A DNA stretch of 64,000 nt, taken from NCBI RefSeq assembly GCF_000219915.2, contig NC_017964.1, positions 1,674,001 through 1,738,000 of the forward strand, in the 5' to 3' direction. This stretch comes from Advenella kashmirensis WT001 (GTDB taxonomy: Bacteria; Pseudomonadota; Gammaproteobacteria; Burkholderiales; Burkholderiaceae_B). A model generated the notes under the pieces. The model was given only the letters and a program-made list of their open reading frames with translations. It was not told the DNA's origin and searched no databases. A program made the translations under genes and the position numbers. Shown here piece after piece: positions 9,324 through 19,964 of the stretch; within the stretch, counting starts at the first letter, position 1, and each line of letters starts with the position of its first letter.

Positions 9324-10585
9324 TCAGGCGGCAGCAACAGCCTGACTTACGCTCTTTTCTTCGGTTTCGGTGATAAAAGCTTCTACCACGGGGAAAATTT
9401 GCTTTCTCCACTTGGAACCCGAGAAAATGCCATAGTGACCACAGCCTTTAGCCAGAAAGTGCTTCCTGTCCTCCTTTTTGAGGCCGGAACATAGTTTCTG
9501 GGCCGCTTCGGTCTGGCCATAGCCAGTGATGTCGTCGTTTTCACCTTCGATCGTCAACAGGCGGGTTTGGGTAATGTCCTGGGGTTTGACCAGTTCATTG
9601 CGCACTTGCCATTCGCCTTTGGGCAGCAGGTGATCCTGGAATACGACGCGGATGGTGTCCAGGTAATATTCAGCGGGCAGGTCCAGCACCGCATTATATT
9701 CATCATAAAACCGCCGATGGTGTTCTGCTTCGGACAACTGGTCGGACATCAGGTTCATGTAGAAGTCATAATGTGCTTCCATATGCTTGTCCGGATTCAT
9801 GGCAACAAATCCGGCATGTTGCAGAAAACCGGGGTAAACCTTGCGACCGGCGCCGGGATAGCGGCCGGGCACAACGTGAATCAGCTTGTTTTCGAACCAG
9901 GAAAACGGGTTTGAATCTGCCAGGCTATTGACCTGTGTAGGCGATAGACGAGTATCGATGGGGCCGCCCATCATGATCATGGATTTGGGCATGGCATGGT
10001 GCTCGCCGGCAGAGGCCATGAGCGAGACGGCGGCCAGCACCGGTACGGTGGGCTGGCAGACAGACATGATATGCATGTCGGGCCGACAACGTGGATGAAT
10101 TCACGAACATAGTCCACGTAGTCATCCAGATGAAATGGTCCCTTGCTGGGTGGCACCATGCGGGCGTCTACCCAGTCAGTAATGTAGACATCGAAACTGG
10201 TCAGCATGGTTTTGACCGTGTCGCGCAATAGGGTGGCATGGTGGCCCGACAGGGGGGCCACGATAAGCACTTTTGGATCGCCGCCCGGATTCTTGCTGTG
10301 TTCGCGTTCGAAGTGAATCAGATTGCAGAAGGGCTTGGCCTGGGTGGTGGTAATCGTGATATTGCTTTTTTTGCCACCCACCGTGACAGTGTCGATATTC
10401 CACTCGGGTTTTTCGTAATCTTTGCCCAGGCGATGGAACAGTTCAAAGCCGGCGGCAATGTTTTTTGACAGAGGAAGGTAGGTGTAGGGGCTGAAGGGGT
10501 TGGTGAAGAGATTTGAACCGATTTGTGTGAACGATGCCATCGGCGAAAGAAAACTGCGGGTTAGCTCATGGAGCTGGTAAAGCAT
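9324..10585 (-). CDS. phaZ: Intracellular polyhydroxyalkanoate depolymerase PhaZ
   Basis: An alpha/beta hydrolase that mobilises stored polyhydroxybutyrate. The N-terminal part begins MLYQLHELTRSFLSPM. The frame slips near 10080; adding one G (GGCCCG-GACATG) joins it to DMHIMSVCQPTVP, the lipase-like box in which cysteine replaces serine as nucleophile, the mark of the intracellular PhaZ family. The C-terminus includes GENDDITGYGQT, with the family's acidic residue, and GCGHYGIFSGSKWR, with the catalytic histidine. Restored length is about 420 residues, normal for the family. Implies that the organism accumulates PHB. Confidence 0.92.
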
Positions 10586-10806
10586 GATCATATTCGGTCC
10601 ATATCCAACGAAGGTCGGCGTTCAATGAAAAAAATTCTAACACTCGCTACGGGCAAGAATGTGAAATATGTGCGCGCATTTGTTAAGAATCGCCAAGAAA
10701 CGATAATATGTTGCTGCGCAGCAATAGGTACGAAGCAAATATTACCAAGATTTTTCATGAAATACCATGCGGTTATATACGGACTTACCCGCCTGGCCGA
10801 GTACAA

Positions 10807-10824
10807 CGGGCACAAATGTGCCCG
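10807..10824. terminator. Short hairpin after fpr
   Basis: CGGGCACA (10807-10814) and TGTGCCCG (10817-10824) form a perfect 8-bp inverted repeat with a two-base centre, seven bases past the fpr stop. There is no strong T-run on either strand, so it is a weak terminator or mRNA 3'-end stabiliser at best. Confidence 0.4.
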
Positions 10825-10830
10825 GGATCT

Positions 10831-11610
10831 TTACCAGTAGTTTTCCACCGCCAGTGTGCCGGCAACGCCGCGGCGGCCGGGGGCAAAGCCACGATCGGCA
10901 AGGATTTTGCGAGCGTCCTTGACCATTGCCGGGTTGCCGCAGAGCATGACACGGGCCACCGCCGGATCCAGGCTGGCGCCGGCCAGTTGTTCCAGTTGGC
11001 CCGATTCGATCAATGCCGTAATGCGAGCCTGCGGCATCCCTGCCAGCGGCTCGCGAGAGGGGACCGGCAGGTACACGAACTGTTGGTCACTGGCCGCATG
11101 GGAGCGGGCAAAGCGGGCAATATCGTCCTGATAGGTCAGTTCATCGGCCTGCCTGACGCCATGCACCAGGATGATGCGTTCAAACTGCCGCCAGGTTTGC
11201 GGATCGTCCAGCATGGGCAGGTACGCAGACAGGCCGGTGCCCGTGGCCAGCATCCACAATTGGCCTCCCTGGGGGAATCGCTCAATGGTCATGAAGCCAA
11301 AGGCGGTTTTGTCGATATACACGGCATCGCCCACCTTCAGGTCATGCAGGCGCGGGCTGAACTGGCCATCCGGGACCACAATGGAATAAAACGCCAATTC
11401 ATTGGCTTGCGGCGGGGTGACCATGGAATAAGCACGCCAGATATCGGGTTTGGCATCGGGCTGCGGGTTTTCCGGCAGGCCGAGCCGGGCGAACTGCCCG
11501 GGAATAAACGCGAAGGCGGGATCCTTGGTCGTAACGATAGAGAAAAGTTTCCCGGGAATCCACTCTGTACGGGCAGTAACGATCTGGCTTGTGTATTTTT
11601 CCTGTGTCAT
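10831..11610 (-). CDS. fpr: Ferredoxin/flavodoxin--NADP+ reductase
   Basis: An FAD enzyme that passes electrons between NADPH and ferredoxin or flavodoxin. I start at 11610 (MTQEKYTSQIVTARTEW), which gives 259 residues; an in-frame start at 11634 only adds MTEGTRRR. Visible are the FAD-binding RAYSMVTPP motif, the NADP-binding ATGTGLSAYLPML and LCGNPAMV, and the C-terminal aromatic end VENYW that stacks on the flavin in bacterial Fpr. The ferredoxin gene fdxA lies immediately upstream, so the two probably form a redox pair. Confidence 0.95.
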   Translation of the reverse strand: MTQEKYTSQIVTARTEWIPGKLFSIVTTKDPAFAFIPGQFARLGLPENPQPDAKPDIWRAYSMVTPPQANELAFYSIVVPDGQFSPRLHDLKVGDAVYIDKTAFGFMTIERFPQGGQLWMLATGTGLSAYLPMLDDPQTWRQFERIILVHGVRQADELTYQDDIARFARSHAASDQQFVYLPVPSREPLAGMPQARITALIESGQLEQLAGASLDPAVARVMLCGNPAMVKDARKILADRGFAPGRRGVAGTLAVENYW

Positions 11611-11630
11611 ACGGCGGCGCGTGCCTTCTG

Positions 11631-11954
11631 TCAACGTTCGAGGTATTGCAGTTTATTTTCTTTTCCGTTCCATTCGTCGGCGTCAGGCAAAGGCTTGACA
11701 GACCGGCTGATGGTCGTAAAATCAGCACTGAGCTCGGCGTTGAGGGCGATAAACTTCATTTGATCCTGGGGTACGTCTTCTTCAGCGAAAATGGCGTTCG
11801 CAGGACATTCGGGTATACAGACGGCGCAATCGATGCATTCGTCCGGATCGATAATCAGAAAATTAGGGCCTTCCTTGAAGCAATCCACCGGGCAGACATC
11901 GACGCAATCGGTGTATTTACATTTGATGCAGTTTTCGGTCACGACGTGAGTCAT
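11631..11954 (-). CDS. fdxA: 7Fe-type ferredoxin FdxA
   Basis: A 107-residue ferredoxin starting [17 protein letters not shown]. Cysteines of the first site ([17 protein letters not shown]) fit the 3Fe-4S/4Fe-4S seven-iron arrangement, and the second set is [12 protein letters not shown]. The C-terminal helix ([13 protein letters not shown]) is typical of proteobacterial FdxA. An alternative start two codons earlier exists. It is followed at short distance by fpr, its likely reductase. A dyad upstream at 11986-12003 may be an operator. Confidence 0.96.
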   Translation of the reverse strand: MTHVVTENCIKCKYTDCVDVCPVDCFKEGPNFLIIDPDECIDCAVCIPECPANAIFAEEDVPQDQMKFIALNAELSADFTTISRSVKPLPDADEWNGKENKLQYLER

Positions 11955-11985
11955 TACCACTCCAGATTAAATATTTATTTGTCAA

Positions 11986-12003
11986 ATTAGGATTTTACCT
12001 AAT
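11986..12003. promoter_or_regulatory. Inverted repeat in the fdxA-pncB divergent region
   Basis: ATTAGG (11986-11991) and CCTAAT (11998-12003) form a perfect 6-bp dyad with a six-base AT spacer, 32 bases upstream of fdxA and in the 115-base gap shared with pncB. The size fits a helix-turn-helix operator; the regulator is unknown. Confidence 0.4.
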
Positions 12004-12069
12004 CTTTAGGGGAATATGCTCAAAACCCTATAGCTGTGATATGGTTATGAAAACACCTATGACGTTACC

Positions 12070-13245
12070 ATGATCATCCAATCCCTACTCGATACAGACC
12101 TGTACAAGTTCAGCATGATGCAGGTGGTACTGCATCACTTTCCGGGGGCCCAGGTCGAATACCGCTTCAAATGCCGCTCCAAGGGCATTGACCTGCAGCC
12201 GTATATCGAAGAAATCCGCAGTGAAATCCACGCGTTGTGCCAACTGAAGTTCTCCGAAGACGAGTTGGACTATCTGCGTAATCTGCGCTTTATCAAAGGG
12301 GATTTTGTCGAGTTTCTGGGGCTGTTTCATCTGCCCGAAAAATGCATATCCGTCACCCCAGGGCAGGAACCCGGCGAAATTTCAATTGAAGTCAAAGGTT
12401 CCTGGCTGCATACCATCCTGTTCGAAATACCCGTACTGGCCATTGTCAATGAGGTGTATTTTCGCAACAAGGCGCCGGATCTGGACTACGAAGAGGGGCG
12501 ACGACGCCTCGAAGAAAAAATTCAGCTGATCACCAGCTCGGCCGATATGGCCAACTTCAAGGTGGCCGAATACGGCACCCGCCGCCGTTTTTCCGGTGAG
12601 TGGCATCACGAAGTGGTGCAGACACTGCAAAAACAGATGGGCATTAACTTTGCGGGCAGCAGCAATGTGCTGATGGCCAAGCAATACGGTGTGACGCCTT
12701 TGGGAACCATGGGCCACGAGTACTTGCAGGCCTGCCAGGCATTGGGGCCGCGCCTGCGCGACTCTCAGGTGTTTGCGCTGGAAAAATGGGCCATGGAATA
12801 TCGCGGCGACCTGGGAATTGCGCTGTCCGATGTGTACGGCACCAATGCATTCCTGCGTGACTTTGATATGTATTTCTGCAAGCTGTTCGATGGCGCCCGG
12901 CATGATTCGGGCGATCCGTTCGAATGGGGCGAGCGGCTGCTGGCCCACTACCGCAATAACCGGGTCGATCCGTCCACCAAGACCTTGGTGTTTTCCGACG
13001 GCCTGAGTTTCCCGGTAGCCATGGATATTCATCGGCGCTTTAGCGGGCGCTGCAAGGTCTCCTTCGGGATTGGCACCAACCTGACCAATGATCTGGGTGT
13101 CAAGCCACTGCAGATCGTGATGAAAATGGTGCGTTGCAATGGGCAGCCGGTCGCCAAGGTATCGGACGAACCGGAAAAAACCATGTGCGACGATCCGGCC
13201 TATCTGACTTATCTGAGGCACGTCTTTGACTTGCCGCCGGCGTGA
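12070..13245 (+). CDS. pncB: Nicotinate phosphoribosyltransferase
   Basis: A 391-residue cytoplasmic enzyme of NAD salvage, converting nicotinate and PRPP to nicotinate mononucleotide with ATP. The N-terminus [19 protein letters not shown] is the family hallmark. Also visible are [14 protein letters not shown], the substrate loop region with [14 protein letters not shown], and [11 protein letters not shown] near residue 335. Length equals the usual 390-400. It stands alone, divergent from fdxA. Confidence 0.97.
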   Translation: MIIQSLLDTDLYKFSMMQVVLHHFPGAQVEYRFKCRSKGIDLQPYIEEIRSEIHALCQLKFSEDELDYLRNLRFIKGDFVEFLGLFHLPEKCISVTPGQEPGEISIEVKGSWLHTILFEIPVLAIVNEVYFRNKAPDLDYEEGRRRLEEKIQLITSSADMANFKVAEYGTRRRFSGEWHHEVVQTLQKQMGINFAGSSNVLMAKQYGVTPLGTMGHEYLQACQALGPRLRDSQVFALEKWAMEYRGDLGIALSDVYGTNAFLRDFDMYFCKLFDGARHDSGDPFEWGERLLAHYRNNRVDPSTKTLVFSDGLSFPVAMDIHRRFSGRCKVSFGIGTNLTNDLGVKPLQIVMKMVRCNGQPVAKVSDEPEKTMCDDPAYLTYLRHVFDLPPA

Positions 13246-13331
13246 TTGAAAAACGACATTCTGTTTGCGCCGCAACGGCGCCGGCTGTGTGATAATGCAC
13301 GCTTTCGACAACGTTCAAACAGGAGTCAGTC

Positions 13332-13682
13332 ATGAGTGAGATCAAGCGTACCAACGTAGGCAGCCGCCTTTCCGATATGGCCGTATTCAACGGCGTAGCC
13401 TATCTTGCCGGCCAGGTGCCCGACGATGCCACGCTCGATATGGAAGGCCAGACCAAACAGGTGCTGACCACCATTGATGCCCTGCTCAAGGAAGCGGGCA
13501 CCAGCAAGGAGCGTTTGCTGATGGTGCAGATCTTCGTGGCCAATATGAAAGAATTCGATCAAATGAATAAGGCTTGGGACGAGTGGGTATCAAAAGAAAA
13601 TGCCCCGCCGCGCGCCACTATAGAGGCTCGCCTGGCCAACCCTGACTATAAAGTGGAAATCGTCGCAACAGCGGCGCTGTAA
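13332..13682 (+). CDS. RidA family protein
   Basis: A 116-residue protein of the YjgF/YER057c/UK114 family, which hydrolyses reactive enamine/imine intermediates. Recognisable segments are VAYLAGQVPDD, VQIFVANMKEFDQMNKAWDEWV and APPRATIEARLANPDYKVEI; the conserved arginine of the active site lies in PPRAT. It resembles the RidA-like paralogues (Rid1-7 type) more than E. coli RidA itself, so the substrate is not assigned. A good ribosome-binding site (CAGGAG) lies ten bases before the ATG. Confidence 0.9.
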   Translation: MSEIKRTNVGSRLSDMAVFNGVAYLAGQVPDDATLDMEGQTKQVLTTIDALLKEAGTSKERLLMVQIFVANMKEFDQMNKAWDEWVSKENAPPRATIEARLANPDYKVEIVATAAL

Positions 13683-13858
13683 GCCTGCAGCTTATCTGAT
13701 GTTGTGCAAGTAGGGCCCCGGCCAGTCACACGCTGGGGCCTGACGCCCGTCGACGATATCGGTGGGCGCCAGACACACTATCTACCCCACAAGATAAAAA
13801 AGGTGACGCCGGCAGGCCAATGCCTGATCAATAGGCCGCAAGGTGGTGCAACAAAGGC

Positions 13859-14368
13859 TTATAGCAGCGCAAAAAGGGTTGCGCCGATTTCCCCCGCCTG
13901 CTGCCGCTGTGCCTCGGAAAGCGTTTTGGGCGCCAGAATGGCCGCTTCAGTATCACTGCGCATGTTCAGGATAATGCCGGGCACCCGCTCATTGAGCCGC
14001 CAGCCGCTGCAGATGCGGCGCACCTGGCGCAGCGCACCTTCGCCGTCGCTGCCGGCGGTAATGATCACGCTGAAAATGCGACCTTCTATGCGGTGCAGCA
14101 CCGGATAATACAGCCGATCCAGGCACTCTTTCATCTGGCCGCTGAGCGACGCCAGATTTTCCGGTGCGCAAAACAAGTATGCGTTTGCTTCAAGCATATC
14201 CTGGGGGGTTACGTCGCAGGCGCGCTTCAGGTAGACGTTATGGTGCTCGCCTAGTTCCCTGCGAATGGCCAGCGCTGCATCGTATGCCTGCCTTGCGGCG
14301 GCTTCAGCGGCCCCGGTTCTGGAGTGCCACACGATCAGCAGCGCGCTGCCGGTAATTTCATTTGACAT
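13859..14368 (-). CDS. Flavodoxin-fold (FMN) NAD(P)H oxidoreductase-like protein
   Basis: A 169-residue flavodoxin-like protein. The phosphate-binding loop near the N-terminus reads VWHSRTGAAEAAA, and CAPENLASLSGQMKECLDRLYYP near residue 70 matches the second flavin-contact loop of flavodoxin-type reductases. The GSDGEGALRQVRRIC segment is the third. No membrane segment or signal. Redox partner unknown; it could be a quinone or flavin reductase. It is convergent with the RidA-like gene. Confidence 0.8.
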   Translation of the reverse strand: MSNEITGSALLIVWHSRTGAAEAAARQAYDAALAIRRELGEHHNVYLKRACDVTPQDMLEANAYLFCAPENLASLSGQMKECLDRLYYPVLHRIEGRIFSVIITAGSDGEGALRQVRRICSGWRLNERVPGIILNMRSDTEAAILAPKTLSEAQRQQAGEIGATLFALL

Positions 14369-14610
14369 AGATTAAAGTGCGGGCTGTTTATCTGTTTTAC
14401 TTTACTCATCAAATTGTCTACCGGATAAACAATTCACGCAAGCCTGCTCTTTTTGAGCCAGCGGCGTTAAAATACCAATTTGCATAAACACGCCGTTGCT
14501 GGCCCAATTGTTTTTGTCCATCTGGCGCTGCCGGAAAAGATTGACAATCAGGGAACGCAGCCTGTTGCCGCTTTTAACGATATTGCCAATTATTCCACCT
14601 GCTCCCGCTT

Positions 14611-16959
14611 ATGAAAACCACAGAACCCGAGTTCATACCGGATTCCTTCCAGGACAACGCATGGATGAATGCCGTATGTGCCGGTCTGGACGATGCTGGC
14701 CGCAAAATGGTGGAGCAGGCCGTGGCCTGGTGCGACCCGATATTGCAGGATGCCTCCATCGCAACCGGCGAGCCGTCCATCCATCACGCCAAGGGCATGT
14801 TGCAAATCCTCTCCCTGTTGCAACTGGATGCCGCCACGCTGGTTGCGGCATTGGTGCTGGCTATCCCCATCGATCTGGAGGACGAGTCTGCACAGGATCA
14901 GAAAAATGAGCTGATCAAGCTGTTCGGTCTGGAAACGTTCAGTCTCATCAACGGCTCGCGGGCGCTGTTGCGAATTGGGGCAATCGCACGCAATGCCTCG
15001 TCGCAAGGGCACAATGAATCGTCGGGCCAGCGGGAAATGCTGCGCAAGATGCTGCTGGCGATGGCCAGCGATCTTCGCATTGTGCTAATTCGCCTGGCCT
15101 CGCGCCTGCAAACGCTGCGCTGGTACGCCGAAACCAAGAATCCATGTCCGATAGAGCTGGCCGAAGAAACGCGCGATGTCTACGCCTCTCTGGCCAACCG
15201 GCTGGGTATCTGGCAAATCAAGTGGGAAATGGAAGATCTGTCTTTCCGGTTCCTGTCCCCCGAGATCTATAAGGACATCGCCCGTAAGCTCGAAGGCAAG
15301 CGCATCGAGCGCGAAGCGCGCATCCAGTCCCTGACCGAGGACATAGCCGGATCGCTGGCCGATATGGGTATTGAAGCCGACGTCTCGGGGCGCGCCAAGC
15401 ATATCTACAGTATTTACAACAAGATGCGCAACAAGCGCCTGACTTTCGACCAGCTGTATGATCTGCTGGCTATCCGTATCATTGTTGCCAATGAACGGGA
15501 TTGCTATGCCACGCTGTCGCTGCTGCAAGCGCGCTGGACTCCGGTCATGAACGAGTTTGATGACTATATTGCCCGTCCCAAGCCCAACGGGTACCGCTCT
15601 TTGCATACGGTGCTCAAAACCGCCGATGGCCATACTTTCGAAGCCCAGATCCGCACCCGCAAGATGCACGACTTTGCCGAGTACGGGATGGCGGCGCACT
15701 GGCGTTACAAAGAGGCGGGCCCCAAGGGCGGCCAGGTCGCAGCCGTGTCCATGTACGACCGTCAGGTGTCCTGGATGCGCCAGTTGCTCGCGTGGCGCAA
15801 AGAAGTCGGCCTGCCGGTCAACGATCCACCGGACAGTTCACTGCAGGCGCGGCCAGAGACGGAAAGAGCGGTTGATGCAGCGGCGTCGGTTGATGCAGGC
15901 GTGCCTGCTGCACCGGAGCCCAAAGCAGGTCAGCTGCGGCAGGAACGTCACAATAAAAAAACTGCAGAGCGCATCTATGTGCTTACGCCGCAGGCGCGCG
16001 TCATTGAATTACCCGAAGGCGCCACGCCGGTCGATTTCGCCTATCACCTTCATACCGACCTGGGGCATCGCTGCCGGGGCGCGCGGGTAGACGGGCAGAT
16101 GGTCGCCCTTAACACTAAGCTGCTCAACGGCCAGACGGTGGAAATCATCGCGGCCAAGTCGGGTGGGCCGTCCCGGGACTGGATCAATACCCAGCTGGGC
16201 TATCTGGCCAGTCCGCGGGCCCGTGCCAAAGTGCGCTTATGGTTCAATGCCATTGAATTGCAAAAGCGGATAACCACGGGCCAGGACCTGGTGGAAAAGG
16301 AATTGGCCCGACTGGGCAAAACGGCGATCAATCTGGAGCAACTGGCCGAACGCCTGGGCTTTGCCAACAGCGATGATCTGTATGTCGCCGTCGCCAAGGA
16401 TGAATTCAGTCTGCGGCAAATTGCAACGGCCTTTCAGGAACCTGATCCTGACCCGGGCGCCGCGTACGATACCATCGTGGCGCGCGAGTCCGGGGCCCAA
16501 AGCGCGGTCAAGACAGGTAAAAGCGGCGTATTGGTGGTTGGTGTCGATTCACTGCTCACGCAGTTGGCCCGGTGCTGCCATCCAGCGCCGCCGGACCCGA
16601 TCGGCGGTTTTGTTACGCGGGGGCGGGGCGTATCCATTCACCGCAGCGATTGCCCGTCGTTTGCGGTCATGAAAAGCAAAAGTCCCGAGCGCGTTATCGA
16701 GGTCGCCTGGGGCGATACCGGAGATACGGTCTATCCGGTCAATATTGCCATCCATTCGCAGGATCGCAGCGGTCTGCTCAAAGATCTGACTGAATTGTTT
16801 TCCCGCATGAAACTGAATGTGGTGGGGGTCAACACCCAAAGCAAGGCCTCGATTGCCCATCTGCATTTTACCGTTGAGGTGCGGGACGGCGAACAACTGC
16901 GAAAGGCCATGAACGCCATATTGGATATCCCTGGAATTATCAGCGCTGCACGCTGTTAA
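14611..16959 (+). CDS. relA: GTP pyrophosphokinase RelA (ppGpp synthetase)
   Basis: A 782-residue Rel-family protein that makes (p)ppGpp on amino-acid starvation at the ribosome. The N-terminal hydrolase domain is degenerate: the HD pair is replaced (ALVLAIPIDLED). The synthetase domain has HIYSIYNKMRNKRL and, at about residue 315, EFDD before YIARPKPNGYRSLHT. That EXDD form marks the monofunctional RelA type rather than the RXKD of bifunctional enzymes. TGS (RIYVLTPQARVIELPEG, about 453), a zinc-finger region and a C-terminal ACT domain (NIAIHSQDRSGLLKDL) follow. A separate bifunctional SpoT should exist elsewhere. Confidence 0.96.
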   Translation: MKTTEPEFIPDSFQDNAWMNAVCAGLDDAGRKMVEQAVAWCDPILQDASIATGEPSIHHAKGMLQILSLLQLDAATLVAALVLAIPIDLEDESAQDQKNELIKLFGLETFSLINGSRALLRIGAIARNASSQGHNESSGQREMLRKMLLAMASDLRIVLIRLASRLQTLRWYAETKNPCPIELAEETRDVYASLANRLGIWQIKWEMEDLSFRFLSPEIYKDIARKLEGKRIEREARIQSLTEDIAGSLADMGIEADVSGRAKHIYSIYNKMRNKRLTFDQLYDLLAIRIIVANERDCYATLSLLQARWTPVMNEFDDYIARPKPNGYRSLHTVLKTADGHTFEAQIRTRKMHDFAEYGMAAHWRYKEAGPKGGQVAAVSMYDRQVSWMRQLLAWRKEVGLPVNDPPDSSLQARPETERAVDAAASVDAGVPAAPEPKAGQLRQERHNKKTAERIYVLTPQARVIELPEGATPVDFAYHLHTDLGHRCRGARVDGQMVALNTKLLNGQTVEIIAAKSGGPSRDWINTQLGYLASPRARAKVRLWFNAIELQKRITTGQDLVEKELARLGKTAINLEQLAERLGFANSDDLYVAVAKDEFSLRQIATAFQEPDPDPGAAYDTIVARESGAQSAVKTGKSGVLVVGVDSLLTQLARCCHPAPPDPIGGFVTRGRGVSIHRSDCPSFAVMKSKSPERVIEVAWGDTGDTVYPVNIAIHSQDRSGLLKDLTELFSRMKLNVVGVNTQSKASIAHLHFTVEVRDGEQLRKAMNAILDIPGIISAARC

Positions 16960-17012
16960 AACATGTAAAATAGCCCTTTACTGCTCGTCTGAATCCGACG
17001 CCAGGAGCCAAT

Positions 17013-18212
17013 TTGACTGCTTATTCCTTTCCCGACAACAGGGGCCATTTCGGCCGTTACGGTGGCATTTTTGTCGCCGAAACGCTGATGCACGCTGTTT
17101 CGGAACTGAATGAAGCCTATGAAAAGTACAAGGCAGACCCGGATTTTGTCGCCGAGTACCGGTACGAACTGGCGCATTTTGTCGGGCGTCCCAGCCCGGT
17201 CTATCATGCCCGCCGCTGGTCTGAACAACTGGGCGGGGCGCAAATTTGGTTCAAGCGTGAAGACCTGAATCACACCGGTGCGCACAAGATCAACAATTGC
17301 ATTGGACAAATCCTGCTGGCGCGCAAAATGGGCAAAAAGCGCATTATTGCCGAAACCGGCGCGGGCCAGCATGGCGTTGCGACCGCGACGGTGGCCGCGC
17401 GCTATGGCATGGAATGCGTGATCTATATGGGCGCCGAAGACGTGCGGCGGCAGGCGTCAAATGTGTATCGCATGAAGTTGCTGGGGGCGACGGTGGTGCC
17501 GGTGGAATCCGGATCGCGTACGCTCAAAGATGCCCTGAACGAAGCCATGCGCGACTGGGTCGCCCGCATTGACGACACCTATTACATTATCGGCACCGTT
17601 GCCGGTCCTCATCCCTATCCGGCCATGGTGCGCGATTTCCAGCAAATCATTGGCCAGGAATGCATAGAGCAGATGCCTGCCTGTGCCGGTCGCCAGCCGG
17701 ATGCAGTCATCGCCTGTGTCGGTGGCGGCTCCAATGCAATGGGCATTTTCTATCCTTATCTGTCGCATACCAAGGTCAAGCTAATTGGTGTTGAAGCAGC
17801 GGGCGAGGGCCTGGATACCCCCCGTCACGCAGCCTCCATCAACGGCGGCAAAGTGGGCGTCTTGCATGGCAATCGCACTTACGTACTGCAAAATAGCGAT
17901 GGGCAGATTCAGGAAACCCATTCTGTATCGGCCGGACTCGATTACCCCGGTGTCGGACCGGAACACGCCTGGCTGCACGACAGTAAACGCGCCACCTATG
18001 TGGCGGTAGATGACAATGCCGCCCTGGACGCGTTTGGCAAATGTTGCCAACTGGAAGGCATTATGCCGGCCCTGGAGTCGGCACATGCGCTGGCCTACGC
18101 AGCCACACTGGCTCCCACCCTGTCACGCGACGCCATTTTGCTGGTGTGCCTGTCCGGTCGCGGCGACAAGGATATGCATACCGTTGCCGAATATACCGGC
18201 ATTGCGTTGTAA
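17013..18212 (+). CDS. trpB: Tryptophan synthase beta chain
   Basis: A 399-residue PLP enzyme that condenses indole with serine. It begins with a TTG at 17013 preceded by CAGGAG; the N-terminus [20 protein letters not shown] is canonical. The PLP lysine is in [13 protein letters not shown], the glycine-rich phosphate loop in GGGSNAMG, and [13 protein letters not shown] is intact. Length is normal. It is followed nine bases later by trpA and then accD, the conserved betaproteobacterial order. Confidence 0.97.
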   Translation: MTAYSFPDNRGHFGRYGGIFVAETLMHAVSELNEAYEKYKADPDFVAEYRYELAHFVGRPSPVYHARRWSEQLGGAQIWFKREDLNHTGAHKINNCIGQILLARKMGKKRIIAETGAGQHGVATATVAARYGMECVIYMGAEDVRRQASNVYRMKLLGATVVPVESGSRTLKDALNEAMRDWVARIDDTYYIIGTVAGPHPYPAMVRDFQQIIGQECIEQMPACAGRQPDAVIACVGGGSNAMGIFYPYLSHTKVKLIGVEAAGEGLDTPRHAASINGGKVGVLHGNRTYVLQNSDGQIQETHSVSAGLDYPGVGPEHAWLHDSKRATYVAVDDNAALDAFGKCCQLEGIMPALESAHALAYAATLAPTLSRDAILLVCLSGRGDKDMHTVAEYTGIAL

Positions 18213-18221
18213 GGAACGGGA

Positions 18222-19051
18222 ATGAGCCAGCAACGGATCAATAAGACATTTGCAAGGCTGGGGCGGCGTACCGCCCTGATTCCTTACATCGCGGCAGGCG
18301 ACCCGAATCCGGCGGCAACGGTTCCGCTCATGCATGGGTTGGTCAGGGCCGGGGCCGATATTATCGAGCTGGGCGTGCCGTTTTCCGATCCCATGGCCGA
18401 CGGCCCCGTGATTCAGCAGGCCACAGCACGCGCCATTGCCCAGGGCGTGGGCTTGCGCGATGTGCTGGACATGGTCGCTGTGTTTCGCAAGATGGACCAA
18501 AGCACCCCGGTCGTGTTGATGGGCTATGCCAATTCGATTGAAGCCATGGGACAGCAGCAGTTTGCAGCGCAGGCCGGCAAATCGGGTGTGGACGGGATAT
18601 TGATTGTAGACTGTCCGCCAGAAGAATATGATGACTTTGCGGGCGATCTTCGCGCTCAGGGAATTTCGCCGATTTTCCTGCTTTCGCCAACTTCGACCGA
18701 GGCGCGGATCCAGGCAGTGGCAAAACGGGCCGAAGGATATCTTTACTACGTGTCCCTCAAAGGCACACTGGATCATCGGCCATTGACATCAGCCAGGTGC
18801 ACGAACGGGTCGCAAGCATCAAGAAATATGTATCCATTCCGGTTGGCGTCGGTTTCGGCATTCGCGATGCAGCCAGTGCTGTACAGGTTGCCGAAGCCGC
18901 CGACGCAGTCGTTATCGGTAGTCGCCTGATCGAAACCATGACACAGGCGATCGCCCAACAACCATCGGCCAACCCGTCCGACGTGGCAGTAACCGCTGCT
19001 GGCGACTGGTTGCGCGCGATCCGGCAGGCGCTGGATCAGAACAGAAAATAA
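18222..19051 (+). CDS. trpA: Tryptophan synthase alpha chain
   Basis: The alpha subunit cleaves indole-3-glycerol phosphate and channels indole to TrpB. Visible are [13 protein letters not shown], the catalytic glutamate in [19 protein letters not shown], and the catalytic aspartate in [13 protein letters not shown]. The frame slips near 18762 within SLKG-TGSSAID; one extra base restores the join to [22 protein letters not shown]. Restored length is about 276 residues, normal for the family. The split is likely sequence error. Confidence 0.93.
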
Positions 19052-19074
19052 GCATTCAGAAATAAGGATTGACA

Positions 19075-19950
19075 ATGAGTTGGCTAGACAAGATTCTTCC
19101 ACCGCGCATTAATAAAAAGACCGAGCAGCAGGGCCGACGTGTGCCCGAGGGGCTGTGGGTCAAATGCCCGTCCTGCGAGGCGGTGCTGTATAACGACGAC
19201 CTGGTCGAAACCGTCCATGTATGTCCCAAATGCAGCCATCATATGCGTTTGAACGCGCGTGCGCGGATTGACGCGCTGCTGGACACCGATGGTCGTGTAG
19301 AAATTGGCGAAGGCATTCGCTCTACCGACCCGCTCAAGTTCAAGGACAGCCGCAAGTACCCGGAAAGGCTGGCCGAGGCCACGCAAAAATCAGGTGAATC
19401 TGATGCGCTGGTCGTCATGAGCGGCAGCATCTGTACCGTTCCCGTTGTGCTTGCCTGCTTTGAATTCGATTTCATGGGTGGGTCCATGGGCTCGGTGGTG
19501 GGCGAGCGTTTCGTGCGCGGCGTTCGTGCAGCCATCCAGAACAAGACACCGTTTATCTGTGTAGCTGCCTCTGGCGGCGCACGTATGCAGGAAAGTCTGT
19601 TCTCGCTGATGCAAATGGCAAAAACCAACGCCATGCTGACCCGCTTGTCTCAGGAAGGACTGCCGTTTATCAGCGTGCTCACCGACCCGACAATGGGTGG
19701 CGTGTCTGCCAGCTTCGCTTTCATGGGTGATGTCGTGATTGCCGAGCCCAAGGCGCTTATCGGTTTTGCCGGCCCGCGCGTGATTGAGCAGACGGTTCGC
19801 GAACAGTTGCCAGAAGGGTTTCAGCGCGCCGAATTCCTGCTTGAAAAAGGCGCGGTGGACATGGTTATTGACAGACGCGAGTTGCGTACGGAACTGGCAC
19901 GCCTGATGGCCTTGCTCACTCGTCAATCCAGCGAAGCAGTGTCTGCCTGA
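19075..19950 (+). CDS. accD: Acetyl-CoA carboxylase carboxyltransferase subunit beta
   Basis: A 291-residue subunit that, with AccA, transfers carboxyl from biotin carboxyl carrier to acetyl-CoA to give malonyl-CoA. It starts [12 protein letters not shown]; the N-terminal zinc ribbon has CPSC and CPKC about 20 residues apart. The crotonase-like core includes [23 protein letters not shown] and [13 protein letters not shown] ribosome-binding site (AAGGA) precedes the ATG at 19075; the in-frame TTG six bases earlier is rejected. folC, which often follows accD in relatives, is not next here. Confidence 0.97.
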   Translation: MSWLDKILPPRINKKTEQQGRRVPEGLWVKCPSCEAVLYNDDLVETVHVCPKCSHHMRLNARARIDALLDTDGRVEIGEGIRSTDPLKFKDSRKYPERLAEATQKSGESDALVVMSGSICTVPVVLACFEFDFMGGSMGSVVGERFVRGVRAAIQNKTPFICVAASGGARMQESLFSLMQMAKTNAMLTRLSQEGLPFISVLTDPTMGGVSASFAFMGDVVIAEPKALIGFAGPRVIEQTVREQLPEGFQRAEFLLEKGAVDMVIDRRELRTELARLMALLTRQSSEAVSA

Positions 19951-19964
19951 GGCCGGAGGCGCGA

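Noticed and set aside
13700..13750. GC-rich GGCCCC/GGGGCC pairing after the RidA-like gene as terminator
   Set aside because: The arms are short with mismatches and no T-run follows; not strong enough to list as a feature.
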